From assembly GCF_015277775.1 (NCBI RefSeq), contig NZ_CP063849.1, positions 9,129,501 through 9,193,500 of the forward strand: a stretch of 64,000 nucleotides of DNA, given 5' to 3'. This document shows positions 33,766-42,812 of this stretch, piece after piece; positions within the stretch are counted from its first letter, which is position 1; each line of letters starts with the position of its first letter. Both the position numbers and the translations under genes were made by a program. The stretch comes from Paludibaculum fermentans (GTDB lineage: Bacteria > Acidobacteriota > Terriglobia > Bryobacterales > Bryobacteraceae). Under the pieces are notes generated by a model. The model searched no databases and was not told the DNA's origin. It saw nothing but the letters and a program-made list of their open reading frames with translations.

Positions 33766-35265
33766 TTAGGAAGACCAGCGGCCCGAAAGTGCCGCCGGCG
33801 GATGCGCGATCGACTGGAAGCGGACCAGCCGGACCTCGTCGGTGTTCTTTAGCGAGGCCAGCGGCATGAGGCCCAGGTCCGTGATGATGCCCGCTCCGCG
33901 CTCGGCCATGAGGACCTCGGCGCAGGGTTGGGCGACACGTTCGCCGTCGCGGGTGCGGACGTCGACGGGCAGGCCGCCCAGGTTGGCGTAGCGGCCGGGA
34001 CGCATGCTCCATTGGTCTTCGCTGAACGCTTCGGCCATGAGGACGGCGCAGACGAAGGCGGCGTTGCCCCACAGGTATTCTTCATGGTCGAGGTCGGCGC
34101 CGAGTTCCTCGAAGGGGAAGAGCTCGCACTCATCCGACTGTTTGCCGTAGGGCATGCGGAGCAGGAAACGCGGCAGGATGAGGCCGACGGAGGGTGCGAT
34201 CTCTGAGCGGCGCAAGGCTTCCCAGTTCTCACTCTTGAGCGGCGTCCAGTCGCTGTAGTCGGGCGCGGCAGCCATGGACGGGCAGCCCAGGAACGCCGGC
34301 GAGGCGGCGGAGATCCAGGGCGCGTCCAGGGCTCCGGCGATGGTGCCGAGTTGCATGAGCAGGCGGAGGTCGTCGTTCCCGTAACCGAAGGTGTAGTTGC
34401 CGACGATCACGCCCCACGGATCGCCGCCGGCGACACCGGTGGAGGACTCAGCCAGGGCGCGGAAGGTACCGGATTCGGGCAGACCGTCGAGATCGGCCAG
34501 GTCTTCCGCGAGTTCTTCCTTCGAGATATCGAGGATGTAGATCTGGAGGTCGGTGCCGGTTTCGACGCGGCGGACGAGGAAGAAGAGGGAGCGCCAGGCG
34601 GCTTCGAGAGACTGCAGGGCGGAGCTGTGGAGGAGGGCGCGCATCTGCACGTTGGACGCCTGGTCGATCAACGCACGGCGTTCGACGACGCTGGCGTCCT
34701 CAGGAGCGACTACGTGGGGCGCGACCTGCGCGTCCAGCCAGCGGGCGAAGGCGTCCTTCGATTTGGCGCCGCGGCCGCCCATGCGGGTTTCGGTGGCCTC
34801 GACGGCCTGATCGAGCAGGTTGCTGAAATCGAACTTCGGGGCTGGGCCGGCGGGTGCGGCGGGGGGCGGCGGAGGAGGCGGCGGTGGGGCTGACCTGGAC
34901 TCGGTCACCATCTTTTCGGGGTTCTTGCGGGCTTCGCGGAGGCCGCGGAAGAACTCGGTGGATTCGTAGATTCGGTCCGGGTGAAAGTCGTCGAGTTCAG
35001 TGAAGCGCAGAGTGCCGGCGGCCGGGAGCTCGATGCGCGGATTGAGGCGAGCGAGTACCTCATCGAAGTTGTCGCGGTCGACGAGGATGGGCCGCCTGGC
35101 GGCGAGCTTGCGCCCTGTCTCATTGACTCCGCGGTTGGCCCTGCCGCTGAAGTCGCCCAGTACCAGAATGCGAAACGGCGTGCCGGGATCCGGGGTGGCA
35201 GCAGCTCTCTCGCGACCGGCGGAGACATCCAGATTCACCCCGCCCAGACTATAAGTTTTATCCAT
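33766..35265 (-). CDS. tssC: TssB-TssC fusion, contractile sheath protein of a type VI-like system
   Basis: 499 residues from ATG 35265 (GAGG 5 bases upstream). Residues about 28-122 match TssB/VipA: FRILVLGDFSGR, LVDRDNFDEVLARLNPRIEL and FTELDDFHPDRIYE. A linker of about 20 residues is nearly all Pro and Ala (about 126-146). Residues about 150-499 match TssC/VipB: LEAAWRSLFFLVRRVETGTDLQI, GDPWGVIVGNYTFG, WISAASPAFLG, VGLILPRFLLRMPYG and EEYLWGNAAFVCAVLMAEAF. In canonical systems the two are separate proteins that co-assemble into the sheath. No tssJLM, hcp, vgrG, clpV or baseplate gene is within the window, so it is an orphan here, between glgP and a glycoside hydrolase gene. Confidence 0.88.
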   Translation of the reverse strand: MDKTYSLGGVNLDVSAGRERAAATPDPGTPFRILVLGDFSGRANRGVNETGRKLAARRPILVDRDNFDEVLARLNPRIELPAAGTLRFTELDDFHPDRIYESTEFFRGLREARKNPEKMVTESRSAPPPPPPPPPAAPAGPAPKFDFSNLLDQAVEATETRMGGRGAKSKDAFARWLDAQVAPHVVAPEDASVVERRALIDQASNVQMRALLHSSALQSLEAAWRSLFFLVRRVETGTDLQIYILDISKEELAEDLADLDGLPESGTFRALAESSTGVAGGDPWGVIVGNYTFGYGNDDLRLLMQLGTIAGALDAPWISAASPAFLGCPSMAAAPDYSDWTPLKSENWEALRRSEIAPSVGLILPRFLLRMPYGKQSDECELFPFEELGADLDHEEYLWGNAAFVCAVLMAEAFSEDQWSMRPGRYANLGGLPVDVRTRDGERVAQPCAEVLMAERGAGIITDLGLMPLASLKNTDEVRLVRFQSIAHPPAALSGRWSS

Positions 35266-35354
35266 CAAGCCCTCGATTCTTACGCAAGGATAGCGCCAAA
35301 GTCACGGCAAGGCGAGAGCCCCACCCCAGGTTCACGCAATATTCTTTCGACGTA

Positions 35355-37688
35355 TCAGTTCCGCTTCAGCAGCCAGACTTCCGCGAGCCGGGAATGCTGC
35401 CGCCAATTCAGATGGCTCTCGTCGGTTGGGATGGTCCAGGTGAGCACCAGGCGGCCATCCTTGAGGAGATCCGGAGCGACGGGAAACTCCTTGAACTCGC
35501 CCATCTGCCTGCCGTCGAGGGTGGGGGTGGCGCGCTGGCCGTCGATGCTGAGCAGGCTCTGGCCGTAGCCGCCGGTTCGCACGACGTAGGTGCCGTTGGG
35601 ATCCAGGCCTTCATAGACCATGCGGGCCGGCCACATGGTGGTCTGCCAGGAGAGGCGGGCGCGGCTGCGGCCGCTATCCCACCACCAGAAGGTCGGCTCG
35701 GGCGCGCGGAAGGATTCGGGTTCCTGCTCGGCGTCGCCGTCGACGTGAGGCGATTTCGCTTCGTTGCCGATGTCGTCGTAGAAGCTGCCCGGGCCGGGTT
35801 GTTCCCAGGCGGCCAGGGCGTGCAGGCGGGCGGTTTTGTCCTGTTCGGAAGGTAGGGCTGCCACCTTTTTGAACTCGTCCTCCAGCCACCAGCGGTTGTT
35901 GAGCGGAGCGTCGACGAAGTCGAGGACCGCCCCGCGTTCGGCTCCACTGGCGTGGTACTTCTCGACGCTGGTCTGGAGTCCGATGGATTGGAAGAGCTTC
36001 TCGCACAATTCAGAGATGCGGGCTTTGAGGTCCGGGCTGACGGGCGCAGAGACGGCGCGGTTGAGGATCGCTTGCGACTGGCTGATGGCGTCGGCTGAGC
36101 TGCCTGGCTTGGCCGCGGCCAGGACGCGGTTGACCTCGGTCTCCAGATCGGATTCGTAGATCATGCGGCGGCGGACATAGGAGTCGTAGACGGCGCGCAG
36201 GAGGCACATCTGCCAGCGCCAGTTGGATTCGAGCTGCGGCGCCCTGGCTTCGAGACCGCGCCAGGTGAGGAGGGTGCCCTCGACGGCGCCATTGGCGGCG
36301 AGGGGGCCCTGCCAGTTGCGCTCCAGCGCCAGGATCGCGTCGGCTATTTCCCAGGCGAGGGCGGAGGAGAAGTGTAGGCTGGCGTACTCGCGCAGGATGG
36401 TGCGGACGGGGGTGTTGGGGTCCCAGGCGAGGGCGCTCCAGACCACTTTGTTGACGTCGTCGTGCACGCCGTCGGAGTAGGAGATGAAGCCGTCGCTGGC
36501 GGCGGCGTAGCGGTTGTGGATGGCGGCGTACTCAGAGGGACGCGGATTGACGGCTTCGCGGCCCAGCGTCAGGGCGTAGGCCTGATCCCAGTGGGGCACC
36601 TGGTACTGGCAGATCTTGTTGTGGGTGAGGTCGGGGTAGAGGCGCAGGCCGTACTGGCGGGGGAGGCGCTGGCGGGTGCGGGCGATGGGCGGGCTGGAGG
36701 GGCCGGCGACGAGGCCGCCGAGCCAGGCCGGGTGCTTCTGCTCGATGTAGCGGTAGACCCACTCCTCTTTCTCCTTGTCGAAGCCCTGCAATGAGAGCCA
36801 GACCCTGGCCTTGGGATGGAGTGGAGCCATGCGTTTGGCGACGTCCTCGAGGAACGGCAGGACGAGTTCGGGCGGGTTGGAGCCGGGATCGCCGCCGGGC
36901 ACAAAGACGCCGGTGAGGACGCGGCTGTCGGCGAACACCTCGTCGAATTTGCGGAGCAGGGCTTCGCGTTTGGCTGTGTCTTTCAGGTCGATATCGGCGG
37001 GCGTCCAGACCCAGTAGTCGAGGCCGTACTTGCGGCAGATTTCGGTCATGGCGCGGTTCATCTCTTTGCGCGGGACCTTCATCAGGGGATTGTGCCGGTC
37101 GTCCTGAAACGGGATGTTCTCGATGCTGTTCACGCCGAAGAGGGCGAGGTCGCGAATGTACTGGTCGAACTGCTGGATGGTCCAGGCGTCCCAGCTATTG
37201 GCGGTGTTCCGGTAGCCGAGTTGATGGCCGCGGATGGGGGAGGCGGGGGACGTGGAAATGGCGAGCGGATCCACGCTGAGTTTGCCGCGGCTCCACTCCG
37301 CTTTACGGAGGAAGGCGCCTACGCCGTAGAGCAGGCCGCGCGCGTCAGCACCGACGATCCAGAGGGATTGCCGCGGGCCGTCGGTGATCAGTTGGTAGCC
37401 TTCCGCACGGAGGGGCGGCAGACCGGCTGCAAGGCCGGCGGGCGGCTGGGTGGTGAGGATGATGGCCGGGTGTCCCTGGGCTGGATTCGCGGCGATGGGC
37501 AGTTTGATACCCGTACGGCGCTCCACTTCCTCCTGGAGGACGGTTGCCGCGGTCTGGCCCGCTTCCGCGCGGAGGACCACCGCCGCCTGGCTGAGGTCCA
37601 GAGCCGCCGTCTGGGCGGAGATGCAGGGTGAGGCGACGCCGAACAATAGAGCCGCTACGGGCCAGGATCCGAGGAGAGAGAGCTTCAT
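35355..37688 (-). CDS. Secreted glycoside hydrolase-like protein (alpha-glucuronidase/GH20-type N-terminal domain)
   Basis: 777 residues from ATG 37688 (GGTGA 6 bases upstream). Signal peptide about 1-26. Residues about 28-140 form the alpha/beta domain that precedes the barrel in GH20, GH67 and GH84 enzymes (VVLRAEAGQTAATVLQEEVERRTGIKLPI, YQLITDGPRQSLWIVGADARGLLYGVGAFLRKAEW). Residues about 150-480 look like a TIM barrel (FGVNSIENIPFQDDRH, YGLDYWVWTPADIDLKD, GVFVPGGDPGSNPPELVLPFLEDVA), followed by a helical and a beta-sandwich C-terminus. The catalytic acids cannot be assigned by eye, so the substrate (glucuronoxylan or another plant glycan) is open. The gene stands alone, divergent from a carboxylesterase, and the two could act together on esterified polysaccharides. 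Confidence 0.72.
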   Translation of the reverse strand: MKLSLLGSWPVAALLFGVASPCISAQTAALDLSQAAVVLRAEAGQTAATVLQEEVERRTGIKLPIAANPAQGHPAIILTTQPPAGLAAGLPPLRAEGYQLITDGPRQSLWIVGADARGLLYGVGAFLRKAEWSRGKLSVDPLAISTSPASPIRGHQLGYRNTANSWDAWTIQQFDQYIRDLALFGVNSIENIPFQDDRHNPLMKVPRKEMNRAMTEICRKYGLDYWVWTPADIDLKDTAKREALLRKFDEVFADSRVLTGVFVPGGDPGSNPPELVLPFLEDVAKRMAPLHPKARVWLSLQGFDKEKEEWVYRYIEQKHPAWLGGLVAGPSSPPIARTRQRLPRQYGLRLYPDLTHNKICQYQVPHWDQAYALTLGREAVNPRPSEYAAIHNRYAAASDGFISYSDGVHDDVNKVVWSALAWDPNTPVRTILREYASLHFSSALAWEIADAILALERNWQGPLAANGAVEGTLLTWRGLEARAPQLESNWRWQMCLLRAVYDSYVRRRMIYESDLETEVNRVLAAAKPGSSADAISQSQAILNRAVSAPVSPDLKARISELCEKLFQSIGLQTSVEKYHASGAERGAVLDFVDAPLNNRWWLEDEFKKVAALPSEQDKTARLHALAAWEQPGPGSFYDDIGNEAKSPHVDGDAEQEPESFRAPEPTFWWWDSGRSRARLSWQTTMWPARMVYEGLDPNGTYVVRTGGYGQSLLSIDGQRATPTLDGRQMGEFKEFPVAPDLLKDGRLVLTWTIPTDESHLNWRQHSRLAEVWLLKRN

Positions 37689-37829
37689 CACAGTTCACCA
37701 TCATCGCAACTTCTTCGCGCGGGCCGCGGGCCCTTGAATACTCAGTGCGGATTCGCGGTGATAGCATCATTGCGGGCCTGCGCCGCCGGCTGGAACTGCC
37801 GGGCCGCTGCCCAGATTCGAGTCTTCGAT

Positions 37830-39401
37830 ATGCGTTCTTCCTTCCACCTGATTGCCTCCCTCGCGAGCCTGCTTGCTGCCCTGGCCTCCGGAGCGCCGGC
37901 TGATGGGCCCATCGCCGACACGGCTGCCGGCAAAGTGCGTGGTCTCGCTTTGCCCGCGCCCGGCGGCGCCGTGTTTAAGGGGATCCCCTTTGCGCAGCCG
38001 CCTGTGGGCGACCTGCGGTGGAAACCTCCGGTTGCCGCGCGGCCCTGGACCGGAGTGCGTGAGGCCGTGGAGTACGGCGCCCCTTGCGCCCAGGTTTCGG
38101 CCGAATGGAATGCAAAGACCGCGGCTGCCGGCAGCGAGGACTGCCTGACGCTGAATGTATGGACGCCGCAATGGCCGGCTCGCGGCGCCAAGCCCGTGAT
38201 GGTTTGGATCCACGGCGGCGCCAACATGGGCGGGTCTGCTCGCGGTGCGGGCGGCATCGAGCCCGCTTTCGACGGGGCGAAGCTGGCGAGCCAGGGCGTG
38301 GTGGTGGTGACGGTTCAATACCGCCTGGGTATTTTCGGGTTCTTCGCGCATCCGGAATTGACGGCGGAGTCGGCCCAGCACGCGTCGGGCAACTACGGTC
38401 TGATGGACCTGGCCGCGTCCCTGCAGTGGGTGAAGGCCAACATTGCCCGGTTTGGCGGGGATCCCAGAAACGTCACGATCTTCGGCCAGTCCGCGGGCGC
38501 GATGGACGTTGGTTACCTGATGGCGTCGCCGCTGGGCAGGGGTTTGTTCCAGCGCGCGATCGCGCAAAGCGGCACCGTGCTCATCGGCGGGCATCCCACG
38601 CTTACCCTGACGCAGGCGGAAGAGGCCGGCCGGGGCTTGGCCGCCAAGATGAACGCACCGGCGGCGGGCGGGCTGGCCTACATGCGCAAGCTTTCCACGG
38701 CCGAGGTGCTGAAGGCTTCTCCTCCTTATGGAGGCGGCGGTCCGTTGCGGCCGGCGCCGGATGTGGACGGCTACTTCCTGACGAAGTCTCCCGCCGAGGT
38801 GTTTGAAACCGGTGGACAGGCCGCTGTGCCCCTGATGATTGGGAACAACGGCCGGGAGTGGAACTTCACCGGCCAACCCGAGGCGCTCAGGAAAGGGATC
38901 GCGGGGGCCTTTGGGCCGCTCACTGAGCAGGCATTGAAACTCTACGGGATGGAGGGCGGGGCTCCGGTGGAGAGTTATCCTCCTTACGGCAATGCGGGGT
39001 CGCAGTTCTCCACCGACACCTCGTTCCGCTGCCCGTCCGTGCTGATCGCGGGTCAGCATAGCCGGCACGCCCCCACCTACCAGTACGAGTTCACGGTGGG
39101 GCCGGTGGAGAAGGGTACGCCGCATTCCGGTGAACTGCAGTATGTCTTCGGTGTCAGGGGCGTGCAGGAAACCGCCGATCCTGACGCCGTGCAGACCCAG
39201 CGCGTGCAGGGCTATTGGGTGAACTTCGCCAAGTCCGGCGACCCGAATGGCTCGGGGCTGCCGAAGTGGCCGAAGTACGAGTCCACCAAGCGCGAGTATC
39301 TGGAGCTCAGCAACGAGGGGCCGGTGGTGAAGTCCGATCTGCGCGGCAAAGTGTGCGCGTTGTTCGGTGAGGCGGTCCGCCAGAGGACAGGCCGGCCGTA
39401 G
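37830..39401 (+). CDS. Type B carboxylesterase, exported
   Basis: 523 residues from ATG 37830, where a signal peptide begins (MRSSFHLIASLASLLAALASGAPA); the frame is open 96 bases further upstream without support. Family landmarks: GKVRGLALPAPGGAVFKGIPFAQPP, SEDCLTLNVWTP, PVMVWIHGGANMGGS (oxyanion hole HGG), and the nucleophile S221 in FGQSAGAMDVGYLMASPLGRGLF. It should hydrolyse carboxylic esters in the periplasm or outside the cell. The canonical GESAG is GQSAG here, a frequent variant. It faces away from the glycoside hydrolase-like gene (141-base gap). No strong ribosome site is visible. Confidence 0.93.
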   Translation: MRSSFHLIASLASLLAALASGAPADGPIADTAAGKVRGLALPAPGGAVFKGIPFAQPPVGDLRWKPPVAARPWTGVREAVEYGAPCAQVSAEWNAKTAAAGSEDCLTLNVWTPQWPARGAKPVMVWIHGGANMGGSARGAGGIEPAFDGAKLASQGVVVVTVQYRLGIFGFFAHPELTAESAQHASGNYGLMDLAASLQWVKANIARFGGDPRNVTIFGQSAGAMDVGYLMASPLGRGLFQRAIAQSGTVLIGGHPTLTLTQAEEAGRGLAAKMNAPAAGGLAYMRKLSTAEVLKASPPYGGGGPLRPAPDVDGYFLTKSPAEVFETGGQAAVPLMIGNNGREWNFTGQPEALRKGIAGAFGPLTEQALKLYGMEGGAPVESYPPYGNAGSQFSTDTSFRCPSVLIAGQHSRHAPTYQYEFTVGPVEKGTPHSGELQYVFGVRGVQETADPDAVQTQRVQGYWVNFAKSGDPNGSGLPKWPKYESTKREYLELSNEGPVVKSDLRGKVCALFGEAVRQRTGRP

Positions 39402-39583
39402 CGGCCATTCACGGGTCCGGTTGAAGGGGCGCGTGCGCAACGAGGTGCAGGTATCTTTGATTGGGTACGTGCAGCGCCCGCCCCTCCATTACTGAGGCTT
39501 GCATTGAGGCCGGAACGGTCTAGGAGTTGTGGATACTTCGGCCGCAGGCGCAACACCTGGTGCGGTCGCTTGTCGGGCCTCGG

Positions 39584-41038
39584 CTAGCGGAGGACCTCCA
39601 GGGGCCGCAGATCGACCACCGGAGACGGGTAGATGTCCGAGCCTACTACGGCGTCGTTGGGCCGTCCGGCGATGTGCCCGGCCTGTACATCGTAGAAGTA
39701 ATAGTTGCTGCCGGCCTTGGCTTCGTATTGGTTGCCTTGGCCGTCCGTCAGGCGGACACGCCCGCCCAGGATGTCGTTCACGGCTTCCCGCCGCTGGTCG
39801 GAGGCGGCCATGCGATCCCAGAACGCCTTCTGCTGAATCTCCGCCGAGGCGTGCATCTGGTTCAAGGTATTGCGGACGTCCTGCGCAGCGGCTTGCCGGT
39901 TGGCCGCGATCCACTGGTAGTTGTGCTCCCAGTTGCCCTCGATATAGCCCCCGATTCGCGCCAGCAGCGCGCCACTGCCGGCCGGACCCATGTAGCCTTT
40001 GATCTCGGTTTCGAAGTTGCCGCCCAGCAGGTCGGGACTCTGGCTCCACAGCATGCGTGTCATGCCGAGCAGGCGGCCTTCCACGGGGCGTCCATTCCTG
40101 CTGGCGCGGAAGCTGATCTCACCGAACAGGTGCTGGAAGCCATGGACGCCCATGCGCTGGGGCACCTGATCCGCCTGGGCGTTCAGGTCGTTGCGATCCT
40201 GGCGCTGCACGATCTCCAGCCCGCTGAGGCCCAGTTCAGAGCCCCAGACCTGGCGCAGATACCACTCCGCCATCTGGAGTCCGCTCTGGTGCGCTCCGGC
40301 GCGCCAACCGGGTCCAAGTTGCGCCGGCGGCATGCCCTGGCGGCCCGGCACCAGTACCTTGTCGAGACGCACATCGTTGAACTGGATCAGGGAAGCACTG
40401 TCCGGGCTCCAGATCCGGATGCCTCCGCGCACGTCGGTATTCGAGATGCGTTGGATGCCGCCTTGCACGTGCCAGCCCTCGGGGATCGGGATGACGAACG
40501 CGCCTTCGTTCGCCTCGCGCCATTTGGACATGCGGGGCAGGGCGGCCGGAGGCGCATTCGCCGGGACCGCTGCTGAGCCGCCGCCGCCATACTTGAAACT
40601 CTTGAGGATGGCCGTCATGACCGGCTGTTCCCTCGCGAACTCGGCTGCCGGAGCGGCGATACCGTAGATCATACCGGTGCGGGCGCTTGTCTCCGCGCAC
40701 AGTATGGCTCCGCGGCTCTGCCGCTGGTTAAAGAAGAAGCGCGCGACGGCACTGCGATTGCCAGGCTCGATGGCGAGGTCAGAGACTTGAGGGAAGGCCT
40801 GCCAGCCACCCGAGAGGTTCATCTTGAGGGAGGTGACGCAGTCCTTGGTCCTGCCCAGAACCGGCATAATGAGCACGAACTTCGAGGGCGACGCACCCAG
40901 GATGGTGACCACGCCGCCGTCGTATTTGCGCACCTGCCAGCCATCGGGCAGGTTGACGCTGAAGCCGCTGTCGTCGCGATATTCCTTCGCCATCCCTGTC
41001 AGCACGAACAGCACCGCCAATGCATAGTTCCTGATCAT
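39584..41038 (-). CDS. Secreted hypothetical protein with two DcrB/PsbP-like modules
   Basis: 484 residues with a signal peptide (about 1-17). The first module (about 19-150, YRDDSGFSVNLPDGWQVRKYDGG, SKFVLIMPVLG, RSAVARFFFNQ) and the second (about 170-350, NEGAFVIPIPEGWHVQGGIQRI, EWYLRQVWGSELGLSGLEIV) both open with the 'F-x-hydrophobic-P-x-GW' pattern of small lipoprotein folds such as DcrB/PsbP. A C-terminal part (about 360-484) is helical, then hydrophilic (QMHASAEIQQKAFWDRMAASDQRREAVNDILGG), and ends DIYPSPVVDLRPLEVLR. It has no catalytic motif and its function is unknown. It is divergent from a thioredoxin-like gene with a 108-base gap. The duplicated module reading is inference from pattern. 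Confidence 0.75.
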   Translation of the reverse strand: MIRNYALAVLFVLTGMAKEYRDDSGFSVNLPDGWQVRKYDGGVVTILGASPSKFVLIMPVLGRTKDCVTSLKMNLSGGWQAFPQVSDLAIEPGNRSAVARFFFNQRQSRGAILCAETSARTGMIYGIAAPAAEFAREQPVMTAILKSFKYGGGGSAAVPANAPPAALPRMSKWREANEGAFVIPIPEGWHVQGGIQRISNTDVRGGIRIWSPDSASLIQFNDVRLDKVLVPGRQGMPPAQLGPGWRAGAHQSGLQMAEWYLRQVWGSELGLSGLEIVQRQDRNDLNAQADQVPQRMGVHGFQHLFGEISFRASRNGRPVEGRLLGMTRMLWSQSPDLLGGNFETEIKGYMGPAGSGALLARIGGYIEGNWEHNYQWIAANRQAAAQDVRNTLNQMHASAEIQQKAFWDRMAASDQRREAVNDILGGRVRLTDGQGNQYEAKAGSNYYFYDVQAGHIAGRPNDAVVGSDIYPSPVVDLRPLEVLR

Positions 41039-41146
41039 TGCCCCTCTGGATGAAGTAGCGGCTCCGGCGGCAAGATTGACTCATCTGGATTGGATTCCAA
41101 GCGGCTGGACGCAATCGTTCACTTTCCATCCTCTACACTCCAAGTG

Positions 41147-42061
41147 ATGACCAACCAGTGCCGCCTTTTGTTTACAGTGGTTTTCGCCGCCTGCTTACCA
41201 GCCCAGCAGATGGAGGACGTCCGTTCGCTACGGCTGAAGCTCTCCGCCGGAGACCTGCCCAGCGCGGAGTCCGTCCTCGAGGTTCACCGGGCGGCCAAAG
41301 GCGAAGACGCGGAGTATCTGATGGGCTTGGCGTGGCTGGCGCGCGGAGCCGCTCTCGTGGGCGACTGGGCCGCCGCTTCGACTTACGCGGAACGAGCCTC
41401 CGGCCTGGCTCTGGCGCAGTTGAAGACTCCGGCCGATTACGAGAGCCATCGCGAGGCAGTCTATGCGCTGGGCACGGCGCTGGAGGTAAAGGCCCAGCAG
41501 ATGGCGGCCTCCGGGCAGCAGGCAAAGGCCCTTCGATTCCTCGAAGGCAGCCTGAAGACTTATTCCGTGGCGCCGTTCGGCCTGCGGGCTCGGCTGTGGA
41601 AACGCTGGAATCAGATTGGCCTGGTGGGGACAAAGGCTCCGGCTTTCGTTTCAGAAGATGCTCTTGGAGCGGCGATGCCCGCACTGGATGAATGGCGCGG
41701 CCAGCCCGTGGTGCTGTTCTTCTGGGCCGAATGGTGCGGCGACTGCAAGGCGCAGGCGGAGGACTTCCGCCGTGTTGTGGGGCGCTACGAACCAAAAGGT
41801 GTCCATTTCGCCGCGCCGACGCGTTTCTATACCGCCGACCGCGCCGCCGAGAAGAAGCGCGTCGAGGAGATCTGGCGGAGTGTCTACGGCCCGCTGCCGT
41901 TGGTCCGCGTGCCGTTTAGCGATGCAGCCATGCTGCGGTATGGCGCATCGGCCACGCCTACGTTCGTCCTGATCGATGGCAAGGGCACCGTACGGCTTTA
42001 CTCGCCCACGAGAATGACGGAAGAACGATTGTCCAGGGAGATTGAGAAGCTGCTGCGCTGA
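41147..42061 (+). CDS. Exported thioredoxin-like protein with helical N-terminal domain
   Basis: 304 residues from ATG 41147, the start of the signal peptide MTNQCRLLFTVVFAACLPA; an ATG 57 bases upstream would add residues ahead of it. Residues about 20-150 are helical and TPR-like (LSAGDLPSAESVLEVHRAAKGEDAEYLMGLAWLARGAALVGDWAAASTYAERA). Residues about 165-304 form a thioredoxin/TlpA domain with C197-G-D-C200 in FFWAEWCGDCKAQ and a cis-Pro in ASATPTFVLIDG. The acidic CGDC active site differs from CGPC of the protein at 22955, so its redox potential may differ. A periplasmic thiol oxidoreductase role is likely; partners are unknown. Confidence 0.87.
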   Translation: MTNQCRLLFTVVFAACLPAQQMEDVRSLRLKLSAGDLPSAESVLEVHRAAKGEDAEYLMGLAWLARGAALVGDWAAASTYAERASGLALAQLKTPADYESHREAVYALGTALEVKAQQMAASGQQAKALRFLEGSLKTYSVAPFGLRARLWKRWNQIGLVGTKAPAFVSEDALGAAMPALDEWRGQPVVLFFWAEWCGDCKAQAEDFRRVVGRYEPKGVHFAAPTRFYTADRAAEKKRVEEIWRSVYGPLPLVRVPFSDAAMLRYGASATPTFVLIDGKGTVRLYSPTRMTEERLSREIEKLLR

Positions 42062-42164
42062 CCGCCCGCCGGCCGGGCCACTGCAGAAAGTTGTTCCGCA
42101 CCCGCCTGAGCCGGGTCAGATCAACTAACACGCGCAGTGACGGGCTGCGCCGGACATCGCGGCA

Positions 42165-42812
42165 ATGCTACTAGTTCAGGAAGTTCAGGAAGATACCCTC
42201 AGCGACGAGATGCTGGTCCTCCGGTTTCAGTCCGCGCCGACTGAAGACGAGGCGAATCCGCACGCGGACGAGCTTTTCAGCCGCTACAAACGGAAGGTAG
42301 CCGCGTGGTGTTACCGGTATGCCGGGGACCGCGAGACGGCCCTCGATCTGGCCCAGGACGTGTTCCTCAAGGCGTATCAGAACCTGAAGGGCTTCCGGGC
42401 GGACTCAAAGTTCTCCACATGGCTTTTCACGATTATGCGCAACAACTGCCTGAATCATGTCCGCCAGCGTTCCGGGGAGCCGCTGGACGCCAGTGAACCC
42501 ATTCTGGTGCTGGAACCGGTGGACGCCCGCGGGTGGGATACCTCGGCTGTGTTGGAGCGGGAAGCGGCGCTGCGCGCGATGCGGGCGCTGATCCGCGAGA
42601 CCCTGGACGAGACGGAGCAGCAGGTGATGGTCCTGCACTATTCGGACGAGCTGCCGCTGGAGGCCGTAACGCGAGTGCTGCGCCTCACGAATGCCAGCGG
42701 CGCAAAGGCGTTCATCGTCAGTGCCAAGCGGAAACTACAGACCGCGGTGCGGCGCCTGCATGCAAGGCAGGACCGGAAAGGGTTCGCACTGGGGCAAGGA
42801 GAAGGGCGATGA
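42165..42812 (+). CDS. ECF-type RNA polymerase sigma factor
   Basis: 215 residues. Sigma region 2 lies at about 35-105 (LFSRYKRKVAAWCYRYAGDRETALDLAQDVFLKAYQNLKGFRADSKFSTWLFTIMRNNCLNHVRQR). Region 4 is at about 145-200 (LRETLDETEQQVMVLHYSDELPLEAVTRVLRLTNASGAKAFIVSAKRKL in outline). There is no region 3, so it is a group 4 (ECF) factor. The stop overlaps the ATG of a zinc-finger membrane protein (ATGA), the classic sigma/anti-sigma arrangement. It presumably activates its own operon and perhaps the secreted proteins nearby. No Shine-Dalgarno sequence is clear at the ATG; an in-frame ATG at 42210 is an alternative. Confidence 0.93.
   Translation: MLLVQEVQEDTLSDEMLVLRFQSAPTEDEANPHADELFSRYKRKVAAWCYRYAGDRETALDLAQDVFLKAYQNLKGFRADSKFSTWLFTIMRNNCLNHVRQRSGEPLDASEPILVLEPVDARGWDTSAVLEREAALRAMRALIRETLDETEQQVMVLHYSDELPLEAVTRVLRLTNASGAKAFIVSAKRKLQTAVRRLHARQDRKGFALGQGEGR

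Noticed and set aside
33766-35265. Complete type VI secretion cluster around the sheath gene
   Set aside because: Neighbours on both sides are glycogen phosphorylase and a glycoside hydrolase-like gene; no other type VI component is recognisable in the window.
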